DNA of 64,000 nucleotides, taken from positions 1-64,000 of the forward strand of contig JASLWO010000068.1 in the NCBI GenBank assembly GCA_030740795.1, given 5' to 3'. Under the pieces are notes generated by a model. It saw only the letters and a list, made by a program, of their open reading frames with translations, searched no databases and was not told the origin of the DNA. Positions 16,107-24,869 of the stretch are shown one piece after another (positions within the stretch are counted from its first letter, which is position 1; each line of letters starts with the position of its first letter). A program made the translations under genes and the position numbers. This DNA comes from Acidimicrobiales bacterium (lineage in GTDB: Bacteria; Actinomycetota; Acidimicrobiia; Acidimicrobiales; UBA8592).

Positions 16107-18571
16107 CAGTGAGACCTATCTTCAAAGTCTTTGGGATGAGAAAATGGTAAATTCAATTCTTTGTTTAAATCCTCAACTATTTGATCCGTGTAACTATGGT
16201 CAATACCAATAAGTTCTAGTGGGTGCATTTTTTCTGTTTCTAGGTCTTTCTTCTTAGCTTCGGCGATTAAGGGGCACAGGAGAAGAGTCGGAACAAATAA
16301 GAGCAGGAATGTCCAACCGTCAATGACGTCTGTTATTCGAAAGATCCAAAAGCATGTCGTTGCTGCCACTCCTATTGACAAGAGCGTTCTATTGCTTTCT
16401 TCTTTGAGAATTCTATAGCCATCAAATATTTGAGCGGCGATTCCATTTGGGTTACGTCCCAATCCGATTCCCGCCATAGCAGGACCGAGGAATATAAAAA
16501 AGTCATGTATGACTGTGAAAAGCCAATCGAAACTTGACCAGTCATTTGCTAATTTATCCCAGAAGTCTCCCATGACAAGAAAAGCTGTTCCATAGAGGAT
16601 CCCTCCGATTAAGGCTCCACTGATATATCCGATGCCACTTACCACGGTAAGCATAAATAGTGCCAGTCCTTCAAAAACTGTAAATGGTGCGTCCTCCTGA
16701 ATGGCTCGCAAGTTGGACGCGTGCAGCGCTCCACCGAAGCCAGCGATGGCCGCTGCCAGAGTGAATACCGATAGTTTGAGTTTGAGCATGTTTAAGCCAA
16801 GCGTCGCGCATGCGGCGGGGCTGTCTTTCATTGCCGATAGTTGCCTGCCGTATGTGCTTCTTCTAAGGATTACAAGCAAAATAGCAATTAACGAGAACGT
16901 GATTGTTAGAAGTATCAACATAGCTGATTGATTTTTTCTAAAATCTATCCCAAAGAATCCTGGGCGGGGTATGTTCAGCGCCCCGTTATTGAATACATTG
17001 AACGTCACGTCTTTCCCGTCCCCTATAAATGGGATATCTAAGCTCAAAGTTTGTCGTTGCTTGTATACCATTTTGTCAACAAAGATAGCGAACGCAAAAG
17101 TCGCTAATCCCAAATAAAGACCACGTAATCGTAACGCTGGTACAGCGACGACGGCACCAATTGCCCCTGCAATAAGTGCAGCAACTATGAGTCCGCTAAA
17201 AGACATGCTTTCCCGACTTGCTATCCCCGTACCCGATGTTCCATCAAAAATAGTTACTAACCCAAGTACTCCAATCGTAAATACTGAAACCGCTCCCCAT
17301 AATCGCGCACGTGCAAGTCCAAATGCTGGGAAAACCAGATATCCAAAGAAAGCAGCTAAGAATACCGCCAGCGTAGCGAATCCTGCTCCAGTTTCTACTC
17401 CCGAACCAACATCAAATTGATAAGCGGATATTGCTCCGATTCCTGCGAAAGCAAGTGGAGCTAAGTTTATCTCTCCCGCATATCCAGTTAATAAAACCAT
17501 TGAAAGACCTATGATCGCGAATCCGATTCCTTTTGCAAGGCTAAATTCCCACTTGTTCTCGAGGATAAGTGTCAAGGCAGAAATGAATATTATAAAAATT
17601 GCTCCCCACGTAATTGATGACTTGATTGTGGGAACTTTGAAACTTTCGCGATATTTGGCTAGCGAACTTCCTCGTAATCGCTCTTGAGGTAGAAGTATGA
17701 GAATTACGAAGAGGATAACTACCGGTATCGCTGACCGTAATTCGGACAACCACGGCCACTTTCTTCCTGTTCCAGAAAGCCAATTCCAGTATGACACCGC
17801 TAAACCTATAACTAGACCCCCCATAAATGTTAAAGGAAGATTTTTCAGTCGACCAAATATTGCTGCCGCATAGGCATTAACTACAAGGAGCGTGAGCGCG
17901 AGAACATTAAGACTTCCTAGGAGCGGGGAAATGAGAATTCCTGCTACTGCTGCCATCATTGCTCCGATAGCCCAGCTCAGTAATGCTGCGAAATCTGGTT
18001 TTCCTCCATTGAGCTGAACGAGTTCTCGGTTATCAACTACTGCTCGCATTGTTATGCCAATTCTTGTATTCGTCAGAAGGAATTTCAGAAATAAGGCAAG
18101 CAATAATGCGGTGACGACCACGATTGTTTGATGTGTTGTTATGTAAGCGTCTCCTATTGACCATTTTGATTCCCTTCCGAAGAATGGTTCGGGGATCCGT
18201 GATTCTAGGTCTTGCCAGATCCAATTTGTTCCACCTATAAAAGCCAGCATAACTGCGATAGGTATCACCAATTTTGTTGTTTCGTTGGTACCTTCTAATC
18301 CGCGCATAACGACCAATTGAAGAAAAATTCCGATAATGGGTGCAACTACAAATAGTACAAACAACATGGCGATGGGTGCAGGCCATTGTCCTCCCCACCC
18401 GGCATCCCAACGTAACTGCCAGTAGATAAATGCTGTGAACATGCCAATCGCCCCATGAGCAAAATTGAATATGCCTGACGTCGTGTAGGTAACGACGAGC
18501 CCCGCTGAAGCGATTGAGTAGATAGAACCAATCGCTAATCCAACGACTGTGAACGTAACCAGTTCAGTCAT
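16106..18571 (-). CDS. Branched-chain-type ABC importer permease, LivH-LivM fusion
   Basis: 821 residues. The first half (about 1-300) is LivH-like: GLAIGSIYSIASAGLVVTYTTSGIFNFAHGAIGMF, with RAVVDNRELVQLNG as the coupling loop. The second half (about 320-740) is LivM-like: YAGEINLAPLAFAGIGA, VPALRLRGLYLGLATFAFAI, and MKDSPAACATLGLN as its coupling loop. Both are normally separate proteins of about 290-350 residues. A cytoplasmic tail of about 80 residues follows two extra C-terminal hydrophobic segments. One chain therefore forms the whole translocation pore for LivF and LivG. Confidence 0.9.
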   Translation of the reverse strand: MTELVTFTVVGLAIGSIYSIASAGLVVTYTTSGIFNFAHGAIGMFTAFIYWQLRWDAGWGGQWPAPIAMLFVLFVVAPIIGIFLQLVVMRGLEGTNETTKLVIPIAVMLAFIGGTNWIWQDLESRIPEPFFGRESKWSIGDAYITTHQTIVVVTALLLALFLKFLLTNTRIGITMRAVVDNRELVQLNGGKPDFAALLSWAIGAMMAAVAGILISPLLGSLNVLALTLLVVNAYAAAIFGRLKNLPLTFMGGLVIGLAVSYWNWLSGTGRKWPWLSELRSAIPVVILFVILILLPQERLRGSSLAKYRESFKVPTIKSSITWGAIFIIFISALTLILENKWEFSLAKGIGFAIIGLSMVLLTGYAGEINLAPLAFAGIGAISAYQFDVGSGVETGAGFATLAVFLAAFFGYLVFPAFGLARARLWGAVSVFTIGVLGLVTIFDGTSGTGIASRESMSFSGLIVAALIAGAIGAVVAVPALRLRGLYLGLATFAFAIFVDKMVYKQRQTLSLDIPFIGDGKDVTFNVFNNGALNIPRPGFFGIDFRKNQSAMLILLTITFSLIAILLVILRRSTYGRQLSAMKDSPAACATLGLNMLKLKLSVFTLAAAIAGFGGALHASNLRAIQEDAPFTVFEGLALFMLTVVSGIGYISGALIGGILYGTAFLVMGDFWDKLANDWSSFDWLFTVIHDFFIFLGPAMAGIGLGRNPNGIAAQIFDGYRILKEESNRTLLSIGVAATTCFWIFRITDVIDGWTFLLLFVPTLLLCPLIAEAKKKDLETEKMHPLELIGIDHSYTDQIVEDLNKELNLPFSHPKDFEDRSH

Positions 18572-18583
18572 TGCATACTGAAA

Positions 18584-20098
18584 TTACTCAGTGATGAATT
18601 TCTGAGAAACTCTGTTCTCATCAAGTTGAGCGTCATCTGTCCATCTATTTGTGAATTCCCCAGCCCATGCATCATCACACGCATATGTCCCTGGCTCCGG
18701 TGGAAATATTCTTTCATAAGTATCTCCTACTAGCTCAAGGACGATTCCGCATGGTGGTGGTTCGTTCACGCCAGGATTACTAGCGACATGAAGTCCGCCA
18801 CCACTCCATTCCTCTATTTTCTCTGCTTCTGAGAGAACACATTCCCTCGTGAGTTCAGATCCACAGGCTTTCGCTGCCGTAGCCCACAACATAAATGCCG
18901 AAGCTGCCTGCATGCCCAGCAAAGCAATTTCACCACCGGCAACTTCCATAATGTCTAAATAGTCAGAAACTGCTTTCGAGTATTCACGTTCTTCAAAGGG
19001 CACAAATGCCATCCGCACATAGGTCCGATCCATGACGCCATCGCTATTAGCTTCCCGGCAGCTATTTTCGTAGAAATTAGCGTCTGTCGTGTAAATAGCC
19101 TCAAATCCATTAACAGACGCAGTAGCACGAAAGGCTTGATAGTTGGGCAAACACGCACCAGTAAAATAAACGTGTTCCACGCCGGCATTTTTTAAGTCAA
19201 GGACAAATGGTGTCCAATCATCTTCGCCGACAATGTTGTATTCAAGATTAATAACAAATTCGAATCCCAGTGGTGGGTAAGAAGAAAGCGTTTTATCTTT
19301 AGTTTCTATCGTTGCCCCAAAGTTTCCATACATTGTCCCCGATTTCCCTATGGAATCTGGATAAGTGTCTGCGATGTAAGCGGCCATTGACAACGGGTTC
19401 CGATCCGATGGATTTGGAACAGGCTGTATCATCCATGGACCATGGGCTGCAGCGGCGCTAACCGTGTAGGTCGGAATATGAGCGAGTTCACATTGAACCC
19501 GAGATTCTTCGCCGATTCCATCAACTGCGAATCCTTCAGCAACCATCATAAACATGCGTGGGCATGCGTCTAGCCATACATTATTGACCTCGAAGATCTT
19601 TGCGTCATACAGTTCTACTTCTATCTGACGCCCGTTGATGCCACCAAGTGAGTTGCATTTGTCAACGAAAGCTTGCAACGTATCTGTCTGTGTGATGTTT
19701 AAACCAAGTGCTGCAGCGTAACCTCGGTCGTCACCACCTCCAATAAGAATAGACTCATCGGTAACTCCTTGTTCAGTATTTCCAGAAGCATCTCCGGGGT
19801 TGCATGGCCATGTTAGATCTCCGAAGGTTTCATATTCCGGTTCAGGTTCAGGCTGAGGCTCAGGCTCAGAAGCGGGCTCTGGTGTATCAGTAGTTCCATC
19901 TTCTTGTGTCTCTACTTTTTCCGCAACTGGTTCATCACTTTCTTCAGTTGCGGCATTGTCAGTGCCTGACTGACTTTCTGTTGGGGCGGTTGTCTCATTC
20001 GAGTTTGTGGAAGTCGCTCTATCGCCTCCCCCACCGCAAGATGTAGTTATAAGCAATAAGGTCGAAATAATTGACAGTACTTTTAGTCTGGTCCGCAT
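18584..20098 (-). CDS. Branched-chain-type ABC importer substrate-binding lipoprotein
   Basis: 504 residues from ATG at 20098 (GGGGG just upstream; the longer TTG start at 20113 is less likely). Lipoprotein signal MRTRLKVLSIISTLLLITTSC, then a Ser/Thr/Glu/Pro-rich linker to about residue 90 with a Glu-Pro repeat (EPEPQPEPEPE), and a type-I periplasmic-binding fold from VTDESILIGG onward. It has few diagnostic residues for ligand. The acidic Pro-Glu spacer would hold the binding domain away from the membrane, as expected for an actinobacterial lipoprotein. Twelve bases separate it from the permease. Confidence 0.87.
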   Translation of the reverse strand: MRTRLKVLSIISTLLLITTSCGGGGDRATSTNSNETTAPTESQSGTDNAATEESDEPVAEKVETQEDGTTDTPEPASEPEPQPEPEPEYETFGDLTWPCNPGDASGNTEQGVTDESILIGGGDDRGYAAALGLNITQTDTLQAFVDKCNSLGGINGRQIEVELYDAKIFEVNNVWLDACPRMFMMVAEGFAVDGIGEESRVQCELAHIPTYTVSAAAAHGPWMIQPVPNPSDRNPLSMAAYIADTYPDSIGKSGTMYGNFGATIETKDKTLSSYPPLGFEFVINLEYNIVGEDDWTPFVLDLKNAGVEHVYFTGACLPNYQAFRATASVNGFEAIYTTDANFYENSCREANSDGVMDRTYVRMAFVPFEEREYSKAVSDYLDIMEVAGGEIALLGMQAASAFMLWATAAKACGSELTRECVLSEAEKIEEWSGGGLHVASNPGVNEPPPCGIVLELVGDTYERIFPPEPGTYACDDAWAGEFTNRWTDDAQLDENRVSQKFITE

Positions 20099-20185
20099 AA
20101 TCCCCCAATTCAAACGCTGTGATGAAAGAGTACACGGATTTTGAGTTTGGGTCAGATCCAGATGATTTGTTAAGAAAAAATTACG

Positions 20186-20932
20186 TTAGCGCTGTCCGTC
20201 AAGGAACGCTTGTCGAGCTTTTTCTCCTTCTCCAACTAAATTCAGTTCGAACGTGTATCCCTGCTCGTACCGGTAACTGTTGCGTATATCAATAATTTCT
20301 ATCCCATTTGCGGATCTTTTAGCAGCTCGTATCGTTCGAGCTTGTTTCTTTGCAATTCGCTTAGCTAAATTACGGGCGGTTTCCATGAGTTCCGTTTTTG
20401 GGACGACGTCATAGATGGTTCCGTAACTTGCTAGTTCTTCGGCTGGTGCTGTTTCACATGTATAGAGCATTTGACGGGCGCGTTGCTGAGGGACAAGTCT
20501 TTGCAGATGGGTCAAAGCTCCTAGAGCGCCGTTATCGACTTCAGGTAGCCCAAATTGTGCTTGATCTGCAGCTACAACAATATCGGCGGAGCCAGCCAAG
20601 CCGATTCCAGAACCTAAGCAAAAGTCATTGACTGCTGCAATTACCGGAACGGCACATTCGTAGACCGCAGCAAACGCGTCATAACATGCCTGATTGACGT
20701 TGAGAATACCTTCATTTCCAGAAAGAGCTTGGATTTCTTTTATATCAACTCCGGCACAGAAGCCTTTACCCGAAGCAGTAAGAATCGCTACTTTGATTTC
20801 CTGGTTTTTCGCAACATTATTGAAAATAGCCGCGATTTCGAAGGTGTCGTCAATATTGAGTGCGTTTACGGGCGGGTTATCCATAGTGATTTCTAGGATT
20901 CCGTCTTCGTTCATATTTTGTAGTATTGCCAT
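20186..20932 (-). CDS. Enoyl-CoA hydratase/isomerase family protein
   Basis: 248 residues, crotonase fold. DNPPVNALNID at 18-28, oxyanion-hole blocks GFCAGVDIKEI (about 57-67) and CLGSGIGLAGSADIVVA (about 104-120), PEVDNGALGALTHLQRLV. The second catalytic Glu of hydratases is in PEVDNG, where the position next to it differs from the mitochondrial enzyme, so isomerase or hydrolase activity remains possible. It starts from GGAGATAA directly behind the thiolase stop (no gap), and 87 bases separate it from the transporter lipoprotein. Confidence 0.87.
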   Translation of the reverse strand: MAILQNMNEDGILEITMDNPPVNALNIDDTFEIAAIFNNVAKNQEIKVAILTASGKGFCAGVDIKEIQALSGNEGILNVNQACYDAFAAVYECAVPVIAAVNDFCLGSGIGLAGSADIVVAADQAQFGLPEVDNGALGALTHLQRLVPQQRARQMLYTCETAPAEELASYGTIYDVVPKTELMETARNLAKRIAKKQARTIRAAKRSANGIEIIDIRNSYRYEQGYTFELNLVGEGEKARQAFLDGQR

Positions 20933-22129
20933 TTATCTCCTCGCTATCACTGAACTGCCATGTCCAAACATTCCGTAGTTAATGGACATGCCTATTTTTG
21001 CGTTTTCTACTTGTCGCCCATCAGCGTCTCCGCGAAGCTGCCAGGTGAGCTCACATACCTGCGCTATTGCTTGAGCTGGTATTGCTTCACCGAACGCTCC
21101 TAATCCACCTGACGGGTTAACGGGGATTCGTCCGCCTAGGCTTGTATCACCGTTATGGAGCATGTTTCTTGCCTCTCCTGTCTCACATAACCCAATGTGC
21201 TCGTACCAGTCGAGTTCGTAGGCGGAGCTTAAGTCATAGACTTCAGCAAAGTCAAGGTCGTTTGGTGTTATGCCAGCTTCTTTGTAGGCATGTTGTGCTA
21301 TTTGGTTTTTGAAAGTGTGACTTGAATCTCCTGCCGCCACCCACGAATCAGAGGCGAAGTATGGCATATCTATTATCGCGTTTGGATACACAGGGCTCAC
21401 AGTAGAAATTCCTGATATTTTTACTGGGTCTTGTACGCCTTTTTTCTTAGCGTAGTCAAGGCTTGAAACGACTAAGGCAGCTGCTCCATCGCTTGTCGAG
21501 CAGATTTCCAGTAGTCGAAGGGGATCTGCGACGACGGGTGATGCGTTAACGTCATCGATAGTAAAAGATTTGGCGTATCTGGCATTAGGGTTTTGTGCAC
21601 CGTGGTTTGAATTTTTGACTTTAACTGCAGCAAAATCGTCTTGGGTATCTCCATAGAGTGCCATTCTTCGTCTAGCAAACATTCCAAAGTAAGCGGGGTT
21701 TGATAATCCCATGAGGCGAAAACGTAGCCAATCAACGTCATTTGGACGGTCTCCAGGTACTGGAGCAAACATGCCTTTCGCTACTTGGTCAGCGCCTACA
21801 ACGAGGGCGACGTCACAAATGCCAGAGAGAATTTGGGCCCGTGCTATGGATAAAGCGGTAACTCCAGAGGCGCAAGCGGCATAACTCGAAGCTAGTTGGC
21901 AACCTTGGAAACCAAGCGCGTTCGCGAATGTAGAGGCAGATACCCAGCCCGGGTAACCGTTTCTTACCGTATTCGCTCCCGAAATAAATTCAATTTCTTC
22001 CCAATCAACACCGCTGTCACCCAATGCTTCTTTAGCGGCATGCACACCGAGGTCAACGAATGATTTACCTGGAAATTTTCCCCATTGGTGCATCCCGACT
22101 CCCAGTACTGCTATTTCATCTACCGCCAT
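20933..22129 (-). CDS. Thiolase / lipid-transfer-protein-like acyl-CoA enzyme
   Basis: 398 residues. N-terminal LGVGMHQWGKFPGKSF and the nucleophile region SYAACASGVTAL with Cys near 87. NPSGGLGAFGEAIPAQAIAQ near 325-345 replaces the usual NPSGGAxxxGHPxGATG. The classical C-terminal Cys of biosynthetic and degradative thiolases is missing: the segment is SINYGMFGHGSSV. This pattern belongs to the SCP2-thiolase/Ltp-like group which often pairs with a DUF35 protein, as here (13 bases upstream). Such pairs include BbsA-BbsB thiolase and Ltp2-ChsH2 aldolase. Either cleavage type is possible. Confidence 0.85.
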   Translation of the reverse strand: MAVDEIAVLGVGMHQWGKFPGKSFVDLGVHAAKEALGDSGVDWEEIEFISGANTVRNGYPGWVSASTFANALGFQGCQLASSYAACASGVTALSIARAQILSGICDVALVVGADQVAKGMFAPVPGDRPNDVDWLRFRLMGLSNPAYFGMFARRRMALYGDTQDDFAAVKVKNSNHGAQNPNARYAKSFTIDDVNASPVVADPLRLLEICSTSDGAAALVVSSLDYAKKKGVQDPVKISGISTVSPVYPNAIIDMPYFASDSWVAAGDSSHTFKNQIAQHAYKEAGITPNDLDFAEVYDLSSAYELDWYEHIGLCETGEARNMLHNGDTSLGGRIPVNPSGGLGAFGEAIPAQAIAQVCELTWQLRGDADGRQVENAKIGMSINYGMFGHGSSVIARR

Positions 22130-22142
22130 ATTCGGTCACCCA

Positions 22143-22571
22143 TCACGCTAGGTCCCATTTCCAAACGATGTAGTCATGATCATCGTCTGAGTAGAGCACG
22201 TCTAAAGCAAGTTTGACGTCTAGTCCCACTTCTAAATCGTTGATATCTATTCCTGACATCATTTGCCCACATATAACCATGTTTTCTTCCTCTAATTGCG
22301 CAGCACAGATAAGAAAAGGTTCAAAAGGTTCGGTGATCTGGTATGGAAGTGCTGGAGGGTATCCAGCGGACGTGTAACTCCATATTTTGGCGTGCGACGA
22401 TAAATATACTTCTACTCGTTCATCATCATTGACACATCTGGGGTCTCCGCCACTGAGATCTTTGGGGAAGTAGTAACTTTGGCTAGTTACACCTCGACCG
22501 CCGATTAAACGTGGATTATCAAAATCCATAGTAAACATGCCATCTACGGCTGGTACACGTATCTTTGCCAT
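22143..22571 (-). CDS. DUF35/OB-fold protein partner of thiolase, degenerate zinc ribbon
   Basis: 142 residues. The C-terminal OB-fold part (PFLICAAQLEEENMVICGQM, then VGLDVKLALDVLY) and position directly before a thiolase gene identify it as a Zn-ribbon-plus-OB acyl-CoA-associated protein. The ribbon region, SYYFPKDLSGGDPRC, has kept only one of the four Cys, so it probably binds no zinc. The family usually reads CxxCGxxxFPPR-x-x-CxxC. It leads the array on the minus strand: TAGACT at 22578-22583 is six bases before the ATG, so the transcript is likely leaderless. Confidence 0.82.
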   Translation of the reverse strand: MAKIRVPAVDGMFTMDFDNPRLIGGRGVTSQSYYFPKDLSGGDPRCVNDDERVEVYLSSHAKIWSYTSAGYPPALPYQITEPFEPFLICAAQLEEENMVICGQMMSGIDINDLEVGLDVKLALDVLYSDDDHDYIVWKWDLA

Positions 22572-22634
22572 AGGTGTAGTCTAGGGGATCTATTCTATGC
22601 TTTGCCTAAACGACGACAAGGAGAGGGTTGAATT

Positions 22635-23441
22635 TTGGATAATAAAACTTTACTTGTTACCGACCTGGATGGAACTTTATGGTTCGACGGAGAGACATGC
22701 CACCCGAAATCGTTGGAAGCTTTCCGCACCATTCAAGATCGTAATATCCCTATCCTCGTTGCTACTGGGCGAAGATTACGCATTGTGGCTGATTCCTTTA
22801 AGCAATTCGGATGGAGAGTCCCCTGCTTGCTTTTGAATGGTTCTTTGTGTTATGACTTCAACAGAAACTACAATCTTTTCTCGGTTCCGTTTTCACAGGA
22901 AGCGAGCACATCCATTTTGGAAATATTTGAATCACATGATTTGTCTCCAACTGTTTATGCAGATGATAGTTATGTGTACGCAAATGAGCCCACAACTAGT
23001 AGCGGTCATATTGAAGCAATCGGAACGGACTTAATCCAAACCCAAAACCTCAACGTCTACAAACAAGGACTAAATGCTCTCAATTTCTGTATTCTTGGCC
23101 TACAAAAAACCGAATTAAATAATGTCGTTAGTGAGTTACGTTCAACTGGCTTTGGGAACCCATCTTTTTACATTGATAGACTCTTTGGAGGATACTCACT
23201 TACCGTCCAACCACCCGAAGTTTCAAAGTGGTCTGGAATCATGCAATGGTGTACCACAGTGGGATTCAAACCTTCACGGATTGTGACTATAGGCGACGCA
23301 GGCAATGACCTTGAAATGCTCTCGAATGCTGACACAGCAATCGTCGTGAAAGGCGCTGAGCAACGACTTCTGGATCTCTCTGACCACACTATTGATATTC
23401 CCGAGGTAGGTGGCTGGGCGCAGATACCAGAATTGCTTTAG
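22635..23441 (+). CDS. HAD-family phosphatase, Cof/sugar-phosphatase type
   Basis: 268 residues. Motif I DLDGT at about 10-14, motif II in VATGRRLR (near 48), Lys in VSKWSGIMQW, and motif IV TIGDAGNDLEML (near 218-229). The large alpha/beta cap between motifs II and III is the Cof (type IIB) arrangement. It hydrolyses phosphate from small metabolites such as sugar phosphates or flavin precursors. It starts at TTG (22635) with AAGGAGAGG about ten bases before, a good site. It is divergent from the DUF35 gene. Confidence 0.85.
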   Translation: MDNKTLLVTDLDGTLWFDGETCHPKSLEAFRTIQDRNIPILVATGRRLRIVADSFKQFGWRVPCLLLNGSLCYDFNRNYNLFSVPFSQEASTSILEIFESHDLSPTVYADDSYVYANEPTTSSGHIEAIGTDLIQTQNLNVYKQGLNALNFCILGLQKTELNNVVSELRSTGFGNPSFYIDRLFGGYSLTVQPPEVSKWSGIMQWCTTVGFKPSRIVTIGDAGNDLEMLSNADTAIVVKGAEQRLLDLSDHTIDIPEVGGWAQIPELL

Positions 23442-23513
23442 GTTTAACATACGATTTCTGAAAAATGTGCGAAGCGAATATGCTCTAGTCATAATCTTTA
23501 GTTAAGGAGTCAC

Positions 23514-24614
23514 ATGTCTATTTCTTCTTGGGATGACTATCCGGTCCATCAAGCACCTGAATATATTCGCCATCCAGCTACTAGTGACAGGAATTTCTAT
23601 GACCGGTATTATTTCAATCTTCATGCTTCCTCAGATGAAGTTATGACAATTTTTGGCTTAGGTCAGTATCCGAACCTAGGCGTTACTGATGCTTTCATTG
23701 TTGTTGGGACGAAAGAGAAACACAGAGTCGTTAGGGCTTCAATGCCTTTAGAAGATAGATCCATTCTTCAAGTGGGTCCTATATCCGTTGAAATACTAGA
23801 TCCTTTAAAATCTCTTCGTGTTCAATGTGAGCCAAATGAATGGGGAATAGAAATGGATGTCACGTGGACTGCGAGCCATTACCCGCTTGAAGAACCGCGC
23901 CAATATTTACGTAGGGAAGGCAAAGTCGTTTTTGACACGATGCGCTTCGCTCAGTTAGGACGGTGGGAGGGAACCCTGCGCACTCCGGACCATTCATGGA
24001 CCGTAACGCCTGATTTGTGGGGTGGGAGCCGAGACCGTTCCTGGGGTGTCCGTCCAGTCGGCGAGAAAGAATCTGATGGCATACGACAAGGCGTTTCTGT
24101 CATGGAGGGATTATGGAATTATTTTCCGATAGATTTTGAAGATCATTCAATCATTTACATGCTTCAAGAAACCAACGACGGTGTCCGCGAGTTAGAAGAA
24201 GCTATGCGCGTGTGGCATGCTCCTGGCAGATCGAATGAATGGCTCGGGACTCCAACTTATAAACACCACCTCGTGCCAGGTACTCGAATGCTTGAAGGGT
24301 CCACAATTCATTTCCCTGATGCGGGAATTGATATGCGGTGTACTCCCCTGTTGGCTAATTATGTCGCTATGGGTACTGGATATGGTATTGAAGATGATTG
24401 GCGTCATGGTATGTACCAAGGGCCAGAACTAGTAGTGCAAGGTTTAGAAAATAATGTCAGTGATATATCAGGAATAGGTCAATACGGCATCGTTGACCAT
24501 GTTGGGCGCTTTGAATACGATGGCAATGTTGGGTACGGCTTGTATGAACACGGTTTTTGGGGGCGTTTCGAAAAATACGGTCTACATGATCGAACTTCTA
24601 CTTTTCCAACATGA
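23514..24614 (+). CDS. CrtC/AttH-like lipocalin-type protein, function unknown
   Basis: 366 residues, strongly beta-rich. YYFNLHASSDEVMTIFGLGQYPNLG near the N terminus and GSRDRSWGVRPVGE near residue 177 resemble proteins with two lipocalin-like halves of the AttH/CrtC (hydroxyneurosporene hydratase-like) superfamily, often found beside fatty-acid and steroid degradation genes in actinobacteria. No signal peptide is evident. No catalytic residues can be assigned. AAGGAGTC seven bases before the ATG sets the start. It stands alone, 72 bases after the HAD gene. Confidence 0.65.
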   Translation: MSISSWDDYPVHQAPEYIRHPATSDRNFYDRYYFNLHASSDEVMTIFGLGQYPNLGVTDAFIVVGTKEKHRVVRASMPLEDRSILQVGPISVEILDPLKSLRVQCEPNEWGIEMDVTWTASHYPLEEPRQYLRREGKVVFDTMRFAQLGRWEGTLRTPDHSWTVTPDLWGGSRDRSWGVRPVGEKESDGIRQGVSVMEGLWNYFPIDFEDHSIIYMLQETNDGVRELEEAMRVWHAPGRSNEWLGTPTYKHHLVPGTRMLEGSTIHFPDAGIDMRCTPLLANYVAMGTGYGIEDDWRHGMYQGPELVVQGLENNVSDISGIGQYGIVDHVGRFEYDGNVGYGLYEHGFWGRFEKYGLHDRTSTFPT

Positions 24615-24676
24615 AATCTGCTTCTAACAGCGAAGTAGTTCATGTTTAAGGTATTCTGTCTGTAGGTCATAAATTG

Positions 24677-24842
24677 ACTGCGGGAGAGTTCAACTATGTT
24701 GACGCCGAAGGAGCAAGGGTCCCTCCGAAACTCTCAGGCACAAGTACCGCAGAAAATAGGCCTATCTGGAAAGAACGTTGATTCGTTCACCGAAGGGGAA
24801 AGACTGAAAAGTCGAAGCTCTCAGGTACCGAGACAGAGGGGG
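24677..24842 (+). promoter_or_regulatory. Tandem glycine riboswitch
   Basis: Two consecutive glycine aptamers. Aptamer 1 spans about 24678-24753: GGGAGAGTT, GACGCCGAAGGAGCAA, then CCGAAACTCTCAGGCA and CCGCAGA closing against CTGCGG. Aptamer 2 spans about 24757-24842: CACCGAAGGGGAAAGACTGAAAAG and CGAAGCTCTCAGGTACCGAGACAGAGGG. The linker AAATAGG is short, as usual for cooperative tandem elements. The gcvP ATG (24870) is 28 bases on with GAGGT at 24859-24863. Glycine should switch the glycine cleavage P-protein on. TATTCT at 24652-24657 is a plausible -10 box. Confidence 0.95.
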
Positions 24843-24869
24843 ACGCTACGAAAAGTCTGAGGTACTGAT

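Noticed and set aside
19846-19880. Repetitive DNA coding Glu-Pro repeats as a tandem repeat element
   Set aside because: It is simply the low-complexity spacer in the lipoprotein, not a mobile or CRISPR repeat.
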